Below are positions 38,803 through 48,542 of a stretch of 64,000 bases of DNA, piece after piece. Location: positions 1,116,001 through 1,180,000 of the forward strand of contig NZ_CP154858.1 of NCBI RefSeq assembly GCF_041153465.1. The letters are read 5' to 3'. Source of the DNA: Thermohahella caldifontis (lineage in GTDB: Bacteria; Pseudomonadota; Gammaproteobacteria; Pseudomonadales; Oleiphilaceae). A model generated the notes under the pieces. It was not told the origin of the DNA. It did no database searches and saw only the letters and a list, made by a program, of their open reading frames with translations. Position 1 is the first letter of the stretch; each line of letters begins with the position of its first letter. Made by a program: the position numbers and the translations under genes.

Positions 38803-38832
38803 ACGGGTCGCGCGGAAAAAAACCGGAAGGCA

Positions 38833-39153
38833 TCAGGCCTGAATGTCGATATTCGCACCCAGCGTATCGCTGGCCGAAGGGCCCCTGGCAGGCACCGTCT
38901 CGGGACGACGACTGTCCGTTCCGGCGCTCACCGCCTGCGAGGCCTGGGGGACCTGTTCTGACGCGGACACGTTGAGTGAACGGCTTTCCGAAGACAGGGT
39001 CACCTGAACATCCGGGGGATTGGGACGCGCCTGCACGTTTTCCTGCAGGGCCTGACGGCCGGACTCCGGCTCATCTGCACGCCCCGGACGATCCCGGTCT
39101 GTCTGAAGCGGCAATGGTTGCGCCGGCACGGCACCAACGGGGTTTGTAGCCAT
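38833..39153 (-). CDS. hypothetical low-complexity protein
   Basis: A 106-residue protein rich in Ala, Pro, Ser, Gln and Arg with no TM helix or signal peptide; it is probably largely disordered. A good ribosome site (GAGG, six bases before ATG) supports translation. No family recognised. It is convergent with the EAL-HDOD gene and divergent from the second GGDEF-EAL gene. Confidence 0.55.
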   Translation of the reverse strand: MATNPVGAVPAQPLPLQTDRDRPGRADEPESGRQALQENVQARPNPPDVQVTLSSESRSLNVSASEQVPQASQAVSAGTDSRRPETVPARGPSASDTLGANIDIQA

Positions 39154-39297
39154 GAGTCACCTCTCGCCCACCAATAGCATGGTCAATTATTGCACAGCGC
39201 ACAGTTTTTTTCCATTTCCCGTACAAAAAGATACGCAAATTATGATAAAGATAGTCTATATTTTCCAAAACCCCGGATGATCGGATTACGCGACTGC

Positions 39298-41717
39298 ATG
39301 AAGCACTTACGGAACAATCCCCTGACCCGGAAGTATTCCCCCTTTCCCTGCGGATGCTGGGCTACATCCTGCTGGCCAGCTCCATCTTCACACTGCTGGC
39401 AACGGGCTTCCAGGTCTGGACCGACTTCCGGAATGATGTGTCACTGGTCCAGTCGCGCATGTCGCTGATCGAAACCAGCTACAAGGAGCCCCTGTCCAGA
39501 AGCCTCTGGTCACTGGATCAGAAGCTGATGCGGGTTCAGCTGGAAGGCATCAAGAACCTCCCCGACATCGTGCACCTGTATCTTCAGGTCTATCCGGATC
39601 AGGAAATTGAGCTGGGTGAAATTCCCACCGATGCGCCCACGCTGCAACACACGATCGAGCTGAGCTATACGTCAGACGAAACCTTCGAGCTGGGCAAGCT
39701 CACCATCACCGCCAGCCTCGAGCATATCTACGCCACGCTCAAGGAGCGCATTCTGGTGATCCTCGGCACCCAGAGTCTGAAGACCTTCGTGCTGTCGTTC
39801 TTCATTCTCTGGCTGTTCCAGTATCTGGTCACCCGCCATCTCACGCATATTGCCGACTATGCAGAGCGGCTCAATCTGAACCGGCTCGACCAGCCACTCA
39901 TTCTCGACCGGCACGTCGGCAAGGGAAAACCCGACGAACTGGAACGGCTGCAGGAGGCACTCAACCGCATGCGTGTCACCCTCAAGCAGGAAGTGGAAAA
40001 ACAGCAAAAGGACGCGGCGGAGATCCGCAAGCTGTCCCAGGCCATCGAGCAAAGCCCCTCCAGCGTGCTGATCTGCAACCGGCAGTGGCGCATTGTCTAT
40101 GCCAACCGCAAGTTCACGGAAATCACTCACTATGACATGAACGAACTGCTTAACCGTCACCCGAAGGAACTGACTCCGCTCAGCCAGGATCATGCGGACA
40201 ACGAGCAGATGTGGCGGACTATCGAAAACCAGGTGGAGCGGGCAGGCATCTGGCAGGGCGAAATGCACAGCACCAAGAAAGGGGGCGAAAAATTCTGGGA
40301 GCAGGTTGTCATCACGCCCATCAAGGAAGAGGGAGATCGGGCACCTCAGCACTTCCTGATCCTTGGAGAAGATATCAGTGTCCGCAAACGGTATGAGCAG
40401 CAACTGTTGCGCCAGGCCAACTATGACCTGCTTACAGGATTGCCCAACCGGCTGCTGGCACTGGACCGAATGAAACTGGCCCTCGCTCAGGCCAAACGAG
40501 ACAATTCCAGGGTCGGTGTCATGTTCCTGGATCTGGACAACTTCAAGACGGTCAATGACACCCTGGGACATGATGCCGGGGACACCCTGCTCATCGAAGC
40601 CTCAAGGCGCATTTCCGGCAGTCTGCGTGGCTCCAGCACGGTTTCGCGCCTGGGCGGAGACGAGTTCCTGATCATCCTCCCGAATCTGGATGATGGCGCC
40701 AGTGCCGAACGTGTCGCAGACCGGATTCTCAAGGCCTTCCGGCCGGCATTCAGCCTTGCCGGTCAGGATGTGTTCGTGAGCACCAGTATCGGCATCGCCA
40801 TTTACCCGGATGACAGTGACAATTCCAGCGCACTCCTGCAGCATGCGGACGCGGCCATGTATCAGGCCAAGAACAAGGGCAAGAGTGCATGGCATCGTTA
40901 CACCCCCGACATTCACGAAACCAGTCACGAGCGCCTGAAACTGGAGACGCTGCTGCGCAAGGCATTGAACAAGCAGGAACTGCTGCTTCATTACCAGCCC
41001 ATCGTCGAGCTGCCCTCCTCCCGGATCACCCGGGTGGAAGCGCTGATCCGCTGGAACAATCCCGAACATGGCCTGATACCGCCTGACAAGTTCATTCCGC
41101 TCGCCGAGGAGAATGGCACCATTGTCCCCATCGGGGCCTGGGTCATTCACACGGCCTGCCAGGCCGCCCGCACCTGGCGCGACCAGACGGGAGCCGAACT
41201 GGTGATTGCCATCAACGTCTCGCCCAGACAGTTCCGGGATCCGGGATTCGTGGGCACGGTGCGTGCAGCCCTGTCGGAACACGACCTGCCCGGTGAATGC
41301 CTGGAGCTTGAAATCACGGAACGGCTGCTGCTGGATGATTCCATCGAGACTCAAAGCATCCTCAATGAGCTGGATGAAATGGGTGTCAATCTCAGTGTGG
41401 ATGACTTTGGTACCGGCTATTCGGCCCTGAGCTATCTGAAAAGCTATCCGTTCGATACCCTCAAGATAGACCGCTCCTTCGTCAATGATGTGAACACGGA
41501 AGACGAGGACGCCGCCCTGGTGACGGCCATCATCACCATGGCGCACAGCCTGGGACTGGAGGTCATCGCCGAGGGTGTCGAAGATGCTGCACAACTGCAG
41601 TTTCTGATCCGCAATCACTGTGACATGGCTCAGGGCTATTTCTTCAGTCGTCCGGTGCCCTCGGATGAACTGCTGGAATGGATCCGGGCCAATCTGGCCA
41701 CAGCCACGGCCTCGTAG
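39298..41717 (+). pseudogene. membrane PAS-GGDEF-EAL c-di-GMP protein, probable one-base deletion near the N-terminus
   Basis: Layout: TM helix near the N-terminus, a periplasmic region of about 100 residues, a second TM (FVLSFFILWLFQYLV), HAMP-like linker and coiled coil, PAS, GGDEF (RLGGDEF) and EAL (EALIRW, DDFGTGYSAL), all motifs intact. The main frame has its first ATG at 39354, inside the first TM and without a ribosome site. A different frame from ATG 39298 (or 39277) gives a basic lead RNNPLTRKYSPF and joins LRMLGYILL if one C is added at 39338-39348. If there is no error, translation starts at 39354. Confidence 0.8.
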
Positions 41718-41796
41718 CTTCGCGTATTGCGCTGGATCAATTCAACACGCATAGTCAGCGTTTACACTTCCCTCATTCAATCAGGCAGAGAGCAAC

Positions 41797-43002
41797 ATGT
41801 CACCAACATTGGTCTGGGTGATGAACTGCGGCAGTTCATCCGTCAAATTTCAGCTGACCGATCCGGATACCGGTGCTGCGGTCTGCAAGGGGCTGGCAGA
41901 GCGACTGGGCACGACGGACGCGCAACTCACTCTTGATCTTCCAGGCGGGCGCCAGGTTCATCCGGTCAAGCCCGGAAGCGCCGAGCAGGCCATCCGGATG
42001 ATCATCGCACGGCTCAGTGCCGAACAAGGGCTGCTGGATCGCGTGAGCGCCATAGGTCACCGTGTGGTGCATGGCGGTGAAACCTTCACCCGTCCCACCC
42101 GTCTGGATGCCGGTGTCCTGCAGCAGATACGCGACTGTTGCAGTCTGGCTCCCCTGCACAATCCCGCCAATCTGCAGGGCATCGAACTGATGCAGGCAGC
42201 CTTTCCCGGGCTGCCCCAGGTGGCCGTTTTCGACACCGCATTCCACCAGACGCTGCCGGCGCATGCGTTCCTCTACGCCCTGCCCTGGGGGCTCTACAGC
42301 GACCACCGCATCCGTCGCTACGGCTTCCACGGCAGCAGCCACCAGTTCATTACCGAGGAAACGGCGCGCCGGCTTGGCAAGCCGGTAAGCGAAGTCTCCC
42401 TGGTCAGCGTGCACCTGGGCAACGGTTGCAGTGCCACCGCTGTCCAGTCCGGCCAGTCCGTGGACACCACCATGGGACTGACGCCCCTCGAAGGGCTGGT
42501 CATGGGCACGCGATCCGGCTCCCTGGATCCCGGGATTCTCCTGCACCTGCAGCGCCAACTGGGATACAGTGTGGAGGATGTGGATCGCCTGCTGAACAAG
42601 GAAAGTGGCCTGAAGGGCATCAGCGGCCTGAGCCATGACATGCGGACGCTCACCGAAGCGGCCGAGGCCGGCCACGAGCGTGCACAGCTGGCCATCGAAA
42701 TCTTTTGCTATCAGGCCGCCAAACAGATTGCCGGTCTGATGCTGGCCGCATCACCACTGGATGCACTGGTATTCACCGGAGGCATCGGTGAAAATGCAGC
42801 CGGTATCCGCGCCCGCATTCTGGGCTGGCTGGCCCCGCTGGGGTATGAGCTTGATCCCGGACTGAACGACAATGCGGGTCGAAGCACGCAGGGCCGCATT
42901 ACCAAGGCCAATTGTCCGCTTGCCCTGGTCGTTCCGACCAATGAAGAGTGGCTGATTGCCCGGGAAACCCGCAACCTGCTTCAAGAGGAGGCACAGGCAT
43001 GA
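41797..43002 (+). CDS. ackA: acetate kinase
   Basis: Interconverts acetyl phosphate + ADP with acetate + ATP. The 401-residue protein has MNCGSSSVKFQ near the N-terminus, GHRVVHGG, the FDTAFHQTLP and RRYGFHGSSH motifs, HLGNGCS, and FTGGIGENA, all diagnostic. Its stop overlaps the pta start (ATGA), so the two enzymes of the pathway are coupled. Confidence 0.97.
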   Translation: MSPTLVWVMNCGSSSVKFQLTDPDTGAAVCKGLAERLGTTDAQLTLDLPGGRQVHPVKPGSAEQAIRMIIARLSAEQGLLDRVSAIGHRVVHGGETFTRPTRLDAGVLQQIRDCCSLAPLHNPANLQGIELMQAAFPGLPQVAVFDTAFHQTLPAHAFLYALPWGLYSDHRIRRYGFHGSSHQFITEETARRLGKPVSEVSLVSVHLGNGCSATAVQSGQSVDTTMGLTPLEGLVMGTRSGSLDPGILLHLQRQLGYSVEDVDRLLNKESGLKGISGLSHDMRTLTEAAEAGHERAQLAIEIFCYQAAKQIAGLMLAASPLDALVFTGGIGENAAGIRARILGWLAPLGYELDPGLNDNAGRSTQGRITKANCPLALVVPTNEEWLIARETRNLLQEEAQA

Positions 43003-45140
43003 CCAAAGCGCTTTTCATGGCACCCACTTCACCAGGGACCGGACTGACCTCTGTCTGCCTGGGTCTCGTGCGCGCGCTGGACAGCATGGGGGTGCGGGTA
43101 GGCTTTCTCAAACCCGTGGCCCAGCCACTGACTGACCCGGATGACTGTGACCGCTCCATTTATTTCGCACGCAAGGTGCTGAGACAGGAGCATCCGGATC
43201 CCATACAGCTTTCGGAAGCCCAGAGGCTGGTCAGCCAGGGCGAACAGGATCTGCTCATGGAACAGGTGGTGGGCATGTTCCAATCGCTGGAAGAATCCTG
43301 CGACGTCGTCGTCGTGGAGGGCCTGGCACCCGTCGAAGCGACCGCGTACATGACCCGCATCAACATGAATATTGCCCGGACCCTGAACGCCGAGGTCATT
43401 CTGGTTGCCGCGCCGGGGAACATGGACCCCGACGAACTCGACGCACACCTCAATCTCGCGGCCCGCCTGTATGCCTCGCCGGAAGATCCGGATGTCATCG
43501 GATGCATTCTGAACAAGGTCAATGCGCCGGAAAACAACGAAGCGCCGCTGCAATATCTGACCCACTCGGCCCACTGGCAGCGTCCCCAACACGACTATGC
43601 ACGGGAGTGCGAGAGCTTTCGCAAGCCCGGCTTCCACCTCATCGGCAGCATCCCGTGGCGACCGGATCTGATTGCGCCGCGCACGAAGGACGTGGCCCGC
43701 TGGCTGGATACCCTGCCCATTCACATGGGCGATGCGGCTCACCGGCGCGTCATGCAGATCAGCGTGGTGGCCCGCACAGTGCCCAACATGGTGGAACAGC
43801 TCACGCCGGGCACGCTGGTCGTCACGCCCGGAGACCGGGAAGACATCCTGATTGCCACCGCCATGGCGGCGCTGACCGGGCGCCCGCTGGCCGGCATCAT
43901 TCTCACCGGCAACCTGCAACCGGACCCGCGAACACTGAGACTCTGCCAGAAAGCACTGGATACGGGTCTGCCGGTGCTGTCCACCCAGCATGACTCCTAC
44001 CTCGCTGCCAACCTGTTATCGCGCATGAACACCGAGGTACCCACTGACGATATCGAGCGGGTGGAGCGGGTCATGGACGCCGTGGCCAGCGCCCTGGATG
44101 TACGCTGGCTGACCGAGCAGGTGCAGGTGCCGCGCAAGCGCCGCATGTCTCCCGCAGCATTCAGATATTTCCTCAGCAAGAAGGCGCGGGAAGCCGACAA
44201 GCGCATCGTGCTTCCGGAAGGAGACGAGCCACGTACCGTGCGCGCAGCGGCCATCTGTCACGAACGCAAGCTCGCGCGTTGCGTACTGCTCGGCAAGCCC
44301 GACAGTGTCCGGAGCGTTGCCGAAGCTCAGGGCGTGCAACTGCCGCCTGAAATCGAAATCGTGGATCCGGATGCTATCCGGAGTCGCTACGTGGCCCCCA
44401 TGGTGGAATTGCGCAAGCACAAGGGGCTGACGCCGCAAATGGCAGAGGCGCAACTGGAAGACAACGTGGTGCTGGGTACCATGATGCTGGCTCTGGACGA
44501 GGTGGATGGTCTGGTCTCCGGCGCGGTGCATACCACAGCCAATACCGTGCGCCCTGCCCTCCAGCTCATCAAGACCCGGAAGGATGCCAAACTGGTTTCT
44601 TCGGTCTTTTTCATGCTCCTGCCGGATCAGGTTGTCGTATATGGCGATTGCGCCATCAACCCTGATCCCAATGCTGAAGAACTGGCTGACATTGCCATTC
44701 AGTCCGCTGAATCCGCACGTCTTTTTGGGATCGAGCCCAAGGTCGCCATGATCAGCTACAGTACCGGCACATCCGGCAGCGGTGCGGATGTGGAAAAGGT
44801 GCGCAAGGCGACGGAGATTGCCAAAACGCTGCGCCCGGATCTCGTCATAGACGGGCCATTGCAGTATGACGCGGCAGCCAATGCGGACGTTGCGCGCATC
44901 AAGGCACCAAACAGCCCCGTGGCCGGTCAGGCCACCATCTTCATCTTTCCGGACCTCAATACCGGAAACACCACCTACAAGGCCGTGCAGCGCAGCGCCA
45001 ACGTGGTGAGCATCGGCCCCATGCTGCAGGGCCTGCGCAAGCCGGTGAACGACCTGTCACGCGGCGCATTGGTGGATGATATCGTGTTTACCATTGCCAT
45101 TACCGCAGTCCAGGCAACACAGCAACCCGGCTCGGTCTGA
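42999..45140 (+). CDS. pta: phosphate acetyltransferase
   Basis: Interconverts acetyl-CoA and acetyl phosphate. The 713-residue long form matches the E. coli length (714) and order: N-terminal dethiobiotin-synthase-like P-loop-type domain (MAPTSPGTGLTS), DRTGG-like middle domain, and the C-terminal catalytic PTA domain (GCMVSGAVHTT-like VSGAVHTTANTVRP, SYSTGTSGSG, QGLRKPVNDLSRG). Start ATG 42999 follows AGAGGAGG. Confidence 0.97.
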   Translation: MTKALFMAPTSPGTGLTSVCLGLVRALDSMGVRVGFLKPVAQPLTDPDDCDRSIYFARKVLRQEHPDPIQLSEAQRLVSQGEQDLLMEQVVGMFQSLEESCDVVVVEGLAPVEATAYMTRINMNIARTLNAEVILVAAPGNMDPDELDAHLNLAARLYASPEDPDVIGCILNKVNAPENNEAPLQYLTHSAHWQRPQHDYARECESFRKPGFHLIGSIPWRPDLIAPRTKDVARWLDTLPIHMGDAAHRRVMQISVVARTVPNMVEQLTPGTLVVTPGDREDILIATAMAALTGRPLAGIILTGNLQPDPRTLRLCQKALDTGLPVLSTQHDSYLAANLLSRMNTEVPTDDIERVERVMDAVASALDVRWLTEQVQVPRKRRMSPAAFRYFLSKKAREADKRIVLPEGDEPRTVRAAAICHERKLARCVLLGKPDSVRSVAEAQGVQLPPEIEIVDPDAIRSRYVAPMVELRKHKGLTPQMAEAQLEDNVVLGTMMLALDEVDGLVSGAVHTTANTVRPALQLIKTRKDAKLVSSVFFMLLPDQVVVYGDCAINPDPNAEELADIAIQSAESARLFGIEPKVAMISYSTGTSGSGADVEKVRKATEIAKTLRPDLVIDGPLQYDAAANADVARIKAPNSPVAGQATIFIFPDLNTGNTTYKAVQRSANVVSIGPMLQGLRKPVNDLSRGALVDDIVFTIAITAVQATQQPGSV

Positions 45141-45164
45141 TACGAAAAGGTATCCTCGGACACA

Positions 45165-45192
45165 AACGGGGCACTGTCACCAGTGCCCCGTT
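45165..45192. terminator. terminator between pta and der
   Basis: Perfect 12-bp stem (AACGGGGCACTG with CAGTGCCCCGTT) with a TCAC loop, followed by TTCTCTGTTC on the plus strand. It lies between the convergent pta and der genes. Confidence 0.75.
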
Positions 45193-45238
45193 CTCTGTTC
45201 GCACGACCCGGTTCCTGATATCTTGCCCGAGACGTGCC

Positions 45239-46723
45239 TCAGCGGCCGCGCTTGAGCTTTTTCTTCTTCTTTTTCTCCGCCTTTTTCACATGCTGGATCA
45301 GCCGTGCACGCTTGCGGAGCTGTCTCGGTGTCAGGGTGTTGGTCTTGCCCGCGTACGGGTTCTCACCAGACCGGAACTCGAAGCGTACCGGGTTGCCCAC
45401 CACTTTCAGCTCGCGCCGGAAGACATTTTCCAGGTAGCGTTTGTAGCTGTTGGGCAGCTCTTCCACCAGGTTGCCATGCACGATCACCCGCGGGGGATTG
45501 CTGCCGCCCTGGTGTGCCATGCGCAGCTTGCTGCGACGCCCTCTGACCAGCGGAGGCGGGTGATCCTTGACCGCATCCTGCAGCAAGTCCGTCAACCTTC
45601 TCGTACTCCACTTGGCAAAAGCGGATTCATGGCAGGCGTGAATGGTATCGTACAGGTGCCCCACTCCGGTGCCGTGCAATGCGGAAATGAAATGAACAGG
45701 TGCCCAGTTGACAAATCCAAGACGCAACTCAACCTGTGCTTTCACCCGCGCCTTCTGATCGGCCGACATGCCATCCCACTTGTTGATGGCGATGACCAGA
45801 GAGCGTCCCTTCTCCAACGCATATCCAAGAAGGTGGAGGTCCTGATCCACGATACCTTCCCGCGCATCAATGACCAGGATCACCACATGTGCATCGGAGA
45901 CGGCCTGCAACGTCTTGATGATGGAAAACTTTTCGACGTGCTCGTCCACATTCTTGCGGCGCCGGACACCGGCGGTATCGATCAGCGTATAGCGCTTGCC
46001 CTGACGCTCATAGGGGATGTACACGGAGTCACGGGTCGTGCCGGGATGGTCGAACACCACCACCCGCTCCTCGCCCAGCAACCGGTTGACCAGTGTGGAC
46101 TTGCCCACATTGGGGCGCCCGATGATACCTACCCGGATACTGTCTCCCAACTCATCCGAATCGGAAGCCACCGGCAAAGGTTCCAGAATTTCTTCGAGCA
46201 TGGAGCGGATACCACGGTTATGCGTGGCCGCCGTGTAGAAGATCTTTTCTCCCACACCCAGCGAAAAAAATTCCGCTGCCGCCGCCTCCGGTTGCAGACC
46301 ATCCACCTTGTTGACCACCAGATGACAGGCCTTGCCCCGCTGGCGCAAGGCCTCGGCAACCACCTGGTCCGCGGCGGTCATCCCGCTCTGGGCATCCACC
46401 ACAAAGAGCACCACATCCGCCTCATCCATGGCGGTGTAGGACTGCTGGGCCATCACCTTGTCAATGCCGGTTTCGTCCCCGGTGATCCCCCCGGTATCCA
46501 CAACGATGAAGCGTTTGCCTTCGAACTCCCCTTCACCGTATTTGCGGTCGCGGGTCAGGCCTTCAAAATCCGCGACCAGGGCATCCTTGGTACGGGTCAT
46601 GCGATTGAACAGTGTGGATTTGCCCACATTCGGGCGCCCCACCAGCGCAATCACCGGGGGCGCCACGCGCGTTTCGACAGCAGCTTGCTCCGGGGATTCC
46701 GGTGTAACAGACGACTCGGTCAT
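45239..46723 (-). CDS. der: ribosome biogenesis GTPase Der
   Basis: Double GTPase (EngA) needed for 50S assembly. The 494-residue protein has two G domains, each with GRPNVGKSTL, DTxG (DTGGITGDE; DTAGVRRRK) and NKxD (NKVDG; NKWDG), then a KH-like C-terminal domain. The extreme C-terminus carries a run of six lysines followed by LKRGR, a strongly basic tail likely to touch rRNA. It overlaps the bamB stop by one base (TGATG). Confidence 0.97.
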   Translation of the reverse strand: MTESSVTPESPEQAAVETRVAPPVIALVGRPNVGKSTLFNRMTRTKDALVADFEGLTRDRKYGEGEFEGKRFIVVDTGGITGDETGIDKVMAQQSYTAMDEADVVLFVVDAQSGMTAADQVVAEALRQRGKACHLVVNKVDGLQPEAAAAEFFSLGVGEKIFYTAATHNRGIRSMLEEILEPLPVASDSDELGDSIRVGIIGRPNVGKSTLVNRLLGEERVVVFDHPGTTRDSVYIPYERQGKRYTLIDTAGVRRRKNVDEHVEKFSIIKTLQAVSDAHVVILVIDAREGIVDQDLHLLGYALEKGRSLVIAINKWDGMSADQKARVKAQVELRLGFVNWAPVHFISALHGTGVGHLYDTIHACHESAFAKWSTRRLTDLLQDAVKDHPPPLVRGRRSKLRMAHQGGSNPPRVIVHGNLVEELPNSYKRYLENVFRRELKVVGNPVRFEFRSGENPYAGKTNTLTPRQLRKRARLIQHVKKAEKKKKKKLKRGR

Positions 46724-47874
46724 CAGTCAGAAGACTCCAGTTGATAGAGAATGAGATCACCACCCTGGCTCTGTACCAGCAGGCTGTCTCCAACCACCCG
46801 GGGTTCCACTTGCAATGCAGACCGGTCCGCACGTACGCGTGCACGCAACACGCCGGACGCCTTGTCCAGGACATGGAGGTATCCTTCAAAGTCCCCCACA
46901 ACAATGCGTCCCTGCCAGAATACGGGCGCCGTCAGGTCACGCCATGCCAGCTCATCCTGAGACCAAAGGGGCTGCCCGGAGCGGTTGTCCCAGGCCCGGA
47001 TGGTGCCGGATGCTTCAGCAATGACCAGCATATCCTGATCCACGGCCGGTGCGACGTAGCCCGAAGCTTCGTCACTCCATACGACCTTGCCGCTGGCTGC
47101 TTCAATTTGCACAACGCGTCCTTGGTAGGCCACAGCCGTCACGAGACCCCGGGAGACCTTCAGACCGCCGTCCACATCCACCAGACGATCCAGCAACGTC
47201 CGGCCCTTGGGCTCGGCAACCAGGGCGTCCCATACCCGGGAGCCATCCTGTGCATCCAGTGCCAGAACCCGACCGGATGACAGCCCCGCGTACACGCGCC
47301 CGCCCTCCGCCACCAAGGGTGCAGTACCCCTCAGCGTCAGGCTCGGCTCGGCGACCTGCCATGTCCAGAGGGTGCTTCCGGTCCGGCTGTCCAGCGCCAT
47401 GATCACACCATTGATGGCGTAAACAAAGACGCGCGAACCGTCTGTCACCGGCGTCGCCACCACTTCACTGGGCAGCGCAGCGCGCCAGGCAATGGCCTGA
47501 TCGGCCAGGGCAACGGCGATCAGCTCCCCGTCACGGGTGGCCACATACAGATTGCGACCGTCAATCCCCACGCCAGCCAGCAGTGGCACGTCCAGGTCCA
47601 CCCGCCAGAGACGCTTGCCCGTCTCCAGGTCAATGGCGCTCAGTTCGCCATCAGCGCCAGCAGCATAAACCACGCCCTCACCGACTGCCGGCTCAAGCCT
47701 GAGGCGCAAGGGTTCGGTATCCGGCCCGACACTTCGCGACCAGCGTTCAACGAGCTTGTCCACCGCCTTGAACGGTTTGAGTTCGGCAGGCGGAGGCCGC
47801 ACCGCCTCACTGCTGCAGGCACTCAGCACGACAGCCAGCAGCAGCGCCATCAGGCGGGTGGTCAGAGCACGCAT
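46723..47874 (-). CDS. bamB: outer membrane assembly lipoprotein BamB
   Basis: Beta-propeller lipoprotein of the BAM complex that inserts outer-membrane proteins. It has a signal peptide with lipobox LSAC (Cys about residue 20), followed by PQQ-like WD-type repeats, for example AIDLETGKRLWRV, ALDSRTGSTLWTW and ALDAQDGSRVWDA. ATG 47874 is chosen because it gives a clean lipoprotein signal; ATG 47883 is in frame. Neighbours yfgM and der are the standard ones. Confidence 0.94.
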   Translation of the reverse strand: MRALTTRLMALLLAVVLSACSSEAVRPPPAELKPFKAVDKLVERWSRSVGPDTEPLRLRLEPAVGEGVVYAAGADGELSAIDLETGKRLWRVDLDVPLLAGVGIDGRNLYVATRDGELIAVALADQAIAWRAALPSEVVATPVTDGSRVFVYAINGVIMALDSRTGSTLWTWQVAEPSLTLRGTAPLVAEGGRVYAGLSSGRVLALDAQDGSRVWDALVAEPKGRTLLDRLVDVDGGLKVSRGLVTAVAYQGRVVQIEAASGKVVWSDEASGYVAPAVDQDMLVIAEASGTIRAWDNRSGQPLWSQDELAWRDLTAPVFWQGRIVVGDFEGYLHVLDKASGVLRARVRADRSALQVEPRVVGDSLLVQSQGGDLILYQLESSD

Positions 47875-47875
47875 G

Positions 47876-48529
47876 TCAGGCATCCGCCAGATCTTCCAGT
47901 TTCAGGTCCACAAGCTGTGTACTGAACCCGGCCTTGGTCAGGGCTTCACGGGCCGCCTCGTAGGCCTTGCGGGCACCGGTGCGGTCACCCTTCATCTTGA
48001 GGATGTCACCACGGAGCTCCTGCTGCTGCGGATAGTAGGGGCTCTCTGCGCCGGCATCCAGCTGAGCCAGCGCCTCATCCAGCTTGCCCTGTGCTGCCTG
48101 AGCCAGCGCAATACGTCCCTTGATCAGAGTACGAATGCCGGGATCGGAAACCTTGGTGGCCAGCCCGGTCAGGAGACTTTCCGCCTCGGCGGCCTTGTTC
48201 TGCTCCATCAGCAAACGCGCTTTCAGAAGCTGGCCCAACTGTGCATAGGCCGTGTCGGGAAACTGCTTCTGCAGTTCCTCAATCTTGAACTCGGCTGTTG
48301 CACGCTGCGTCTCCGGCGCATCCGGTTGAGTCGCCGCTGCGACCAGGTTGAGTGCCTGCTGGTAGAGGAGCGATGCCTGGTATTTCTGTTCCGCCTGATG
48401 CTGCTGCCAGGCCTTCCAGCCGAACACAATGGCCAGAGCGAGACCGACACCAATCAGGAGACTGGTACCATTCTCCTTCCACCAGTTCTTGATCAGCTGA
48501 ATCTGTTCTTCATCCGAGCGCATGTCCAC
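47876..48529 (-). CDS. yfgM: YfgM, ancillary SecYEG translocon subunit
   Basis: Single-pass inner-membrane protein with a periplasmic TPR-like domain, working with PpiD at the translocon in E. coli. The protein starts with RSDEEQIQLIKNWWKENG, one TM helix (LLIGVGLALAIVFGW) and a helical repeat domain. GTG 48529 is preferred, with AGGAG seven bases upstream; ATG 48523 is two codons later. Confidence 0.92.
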   Translation of the reverse strand: MDMRSDEEQIQLIKNWWKENGTSLLIGVGLALAIVFGWKAWQQHQAEQKYQASLLYQQALNLVAAATQPDAPETQRATAEFKIEELQKQFPDTAYAQLGQLLKARLLMEQNKAAEAESLLTGLATKVSDPGIRTLIKGRIALAQAAQGKLDEALAQLDAGAESPYYPQQQELRGDILKMKGDRTGARKAYEAAREALTKAGFSTQLVDLKLEDLADA

Positions 48530-48542
48530 GCGGTTTCTCCTC

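Noticed and set aside
38786..38820. GCGACCC/GGGTCGC hairpin at the end of the EAL-HDOD gene as terminator
   Set aside because: The stop codon lies in its loop and the following run is A, not T, on the coding strand; the orientation does not fit the opposite gene either.
25471..42000. Accessory-like block considered as a mobile island at tRNA-Glu
   Set aside because: No integrase, transposase, flanking repeat or duplicated tRNA end was found, and codon use looks like the rest.
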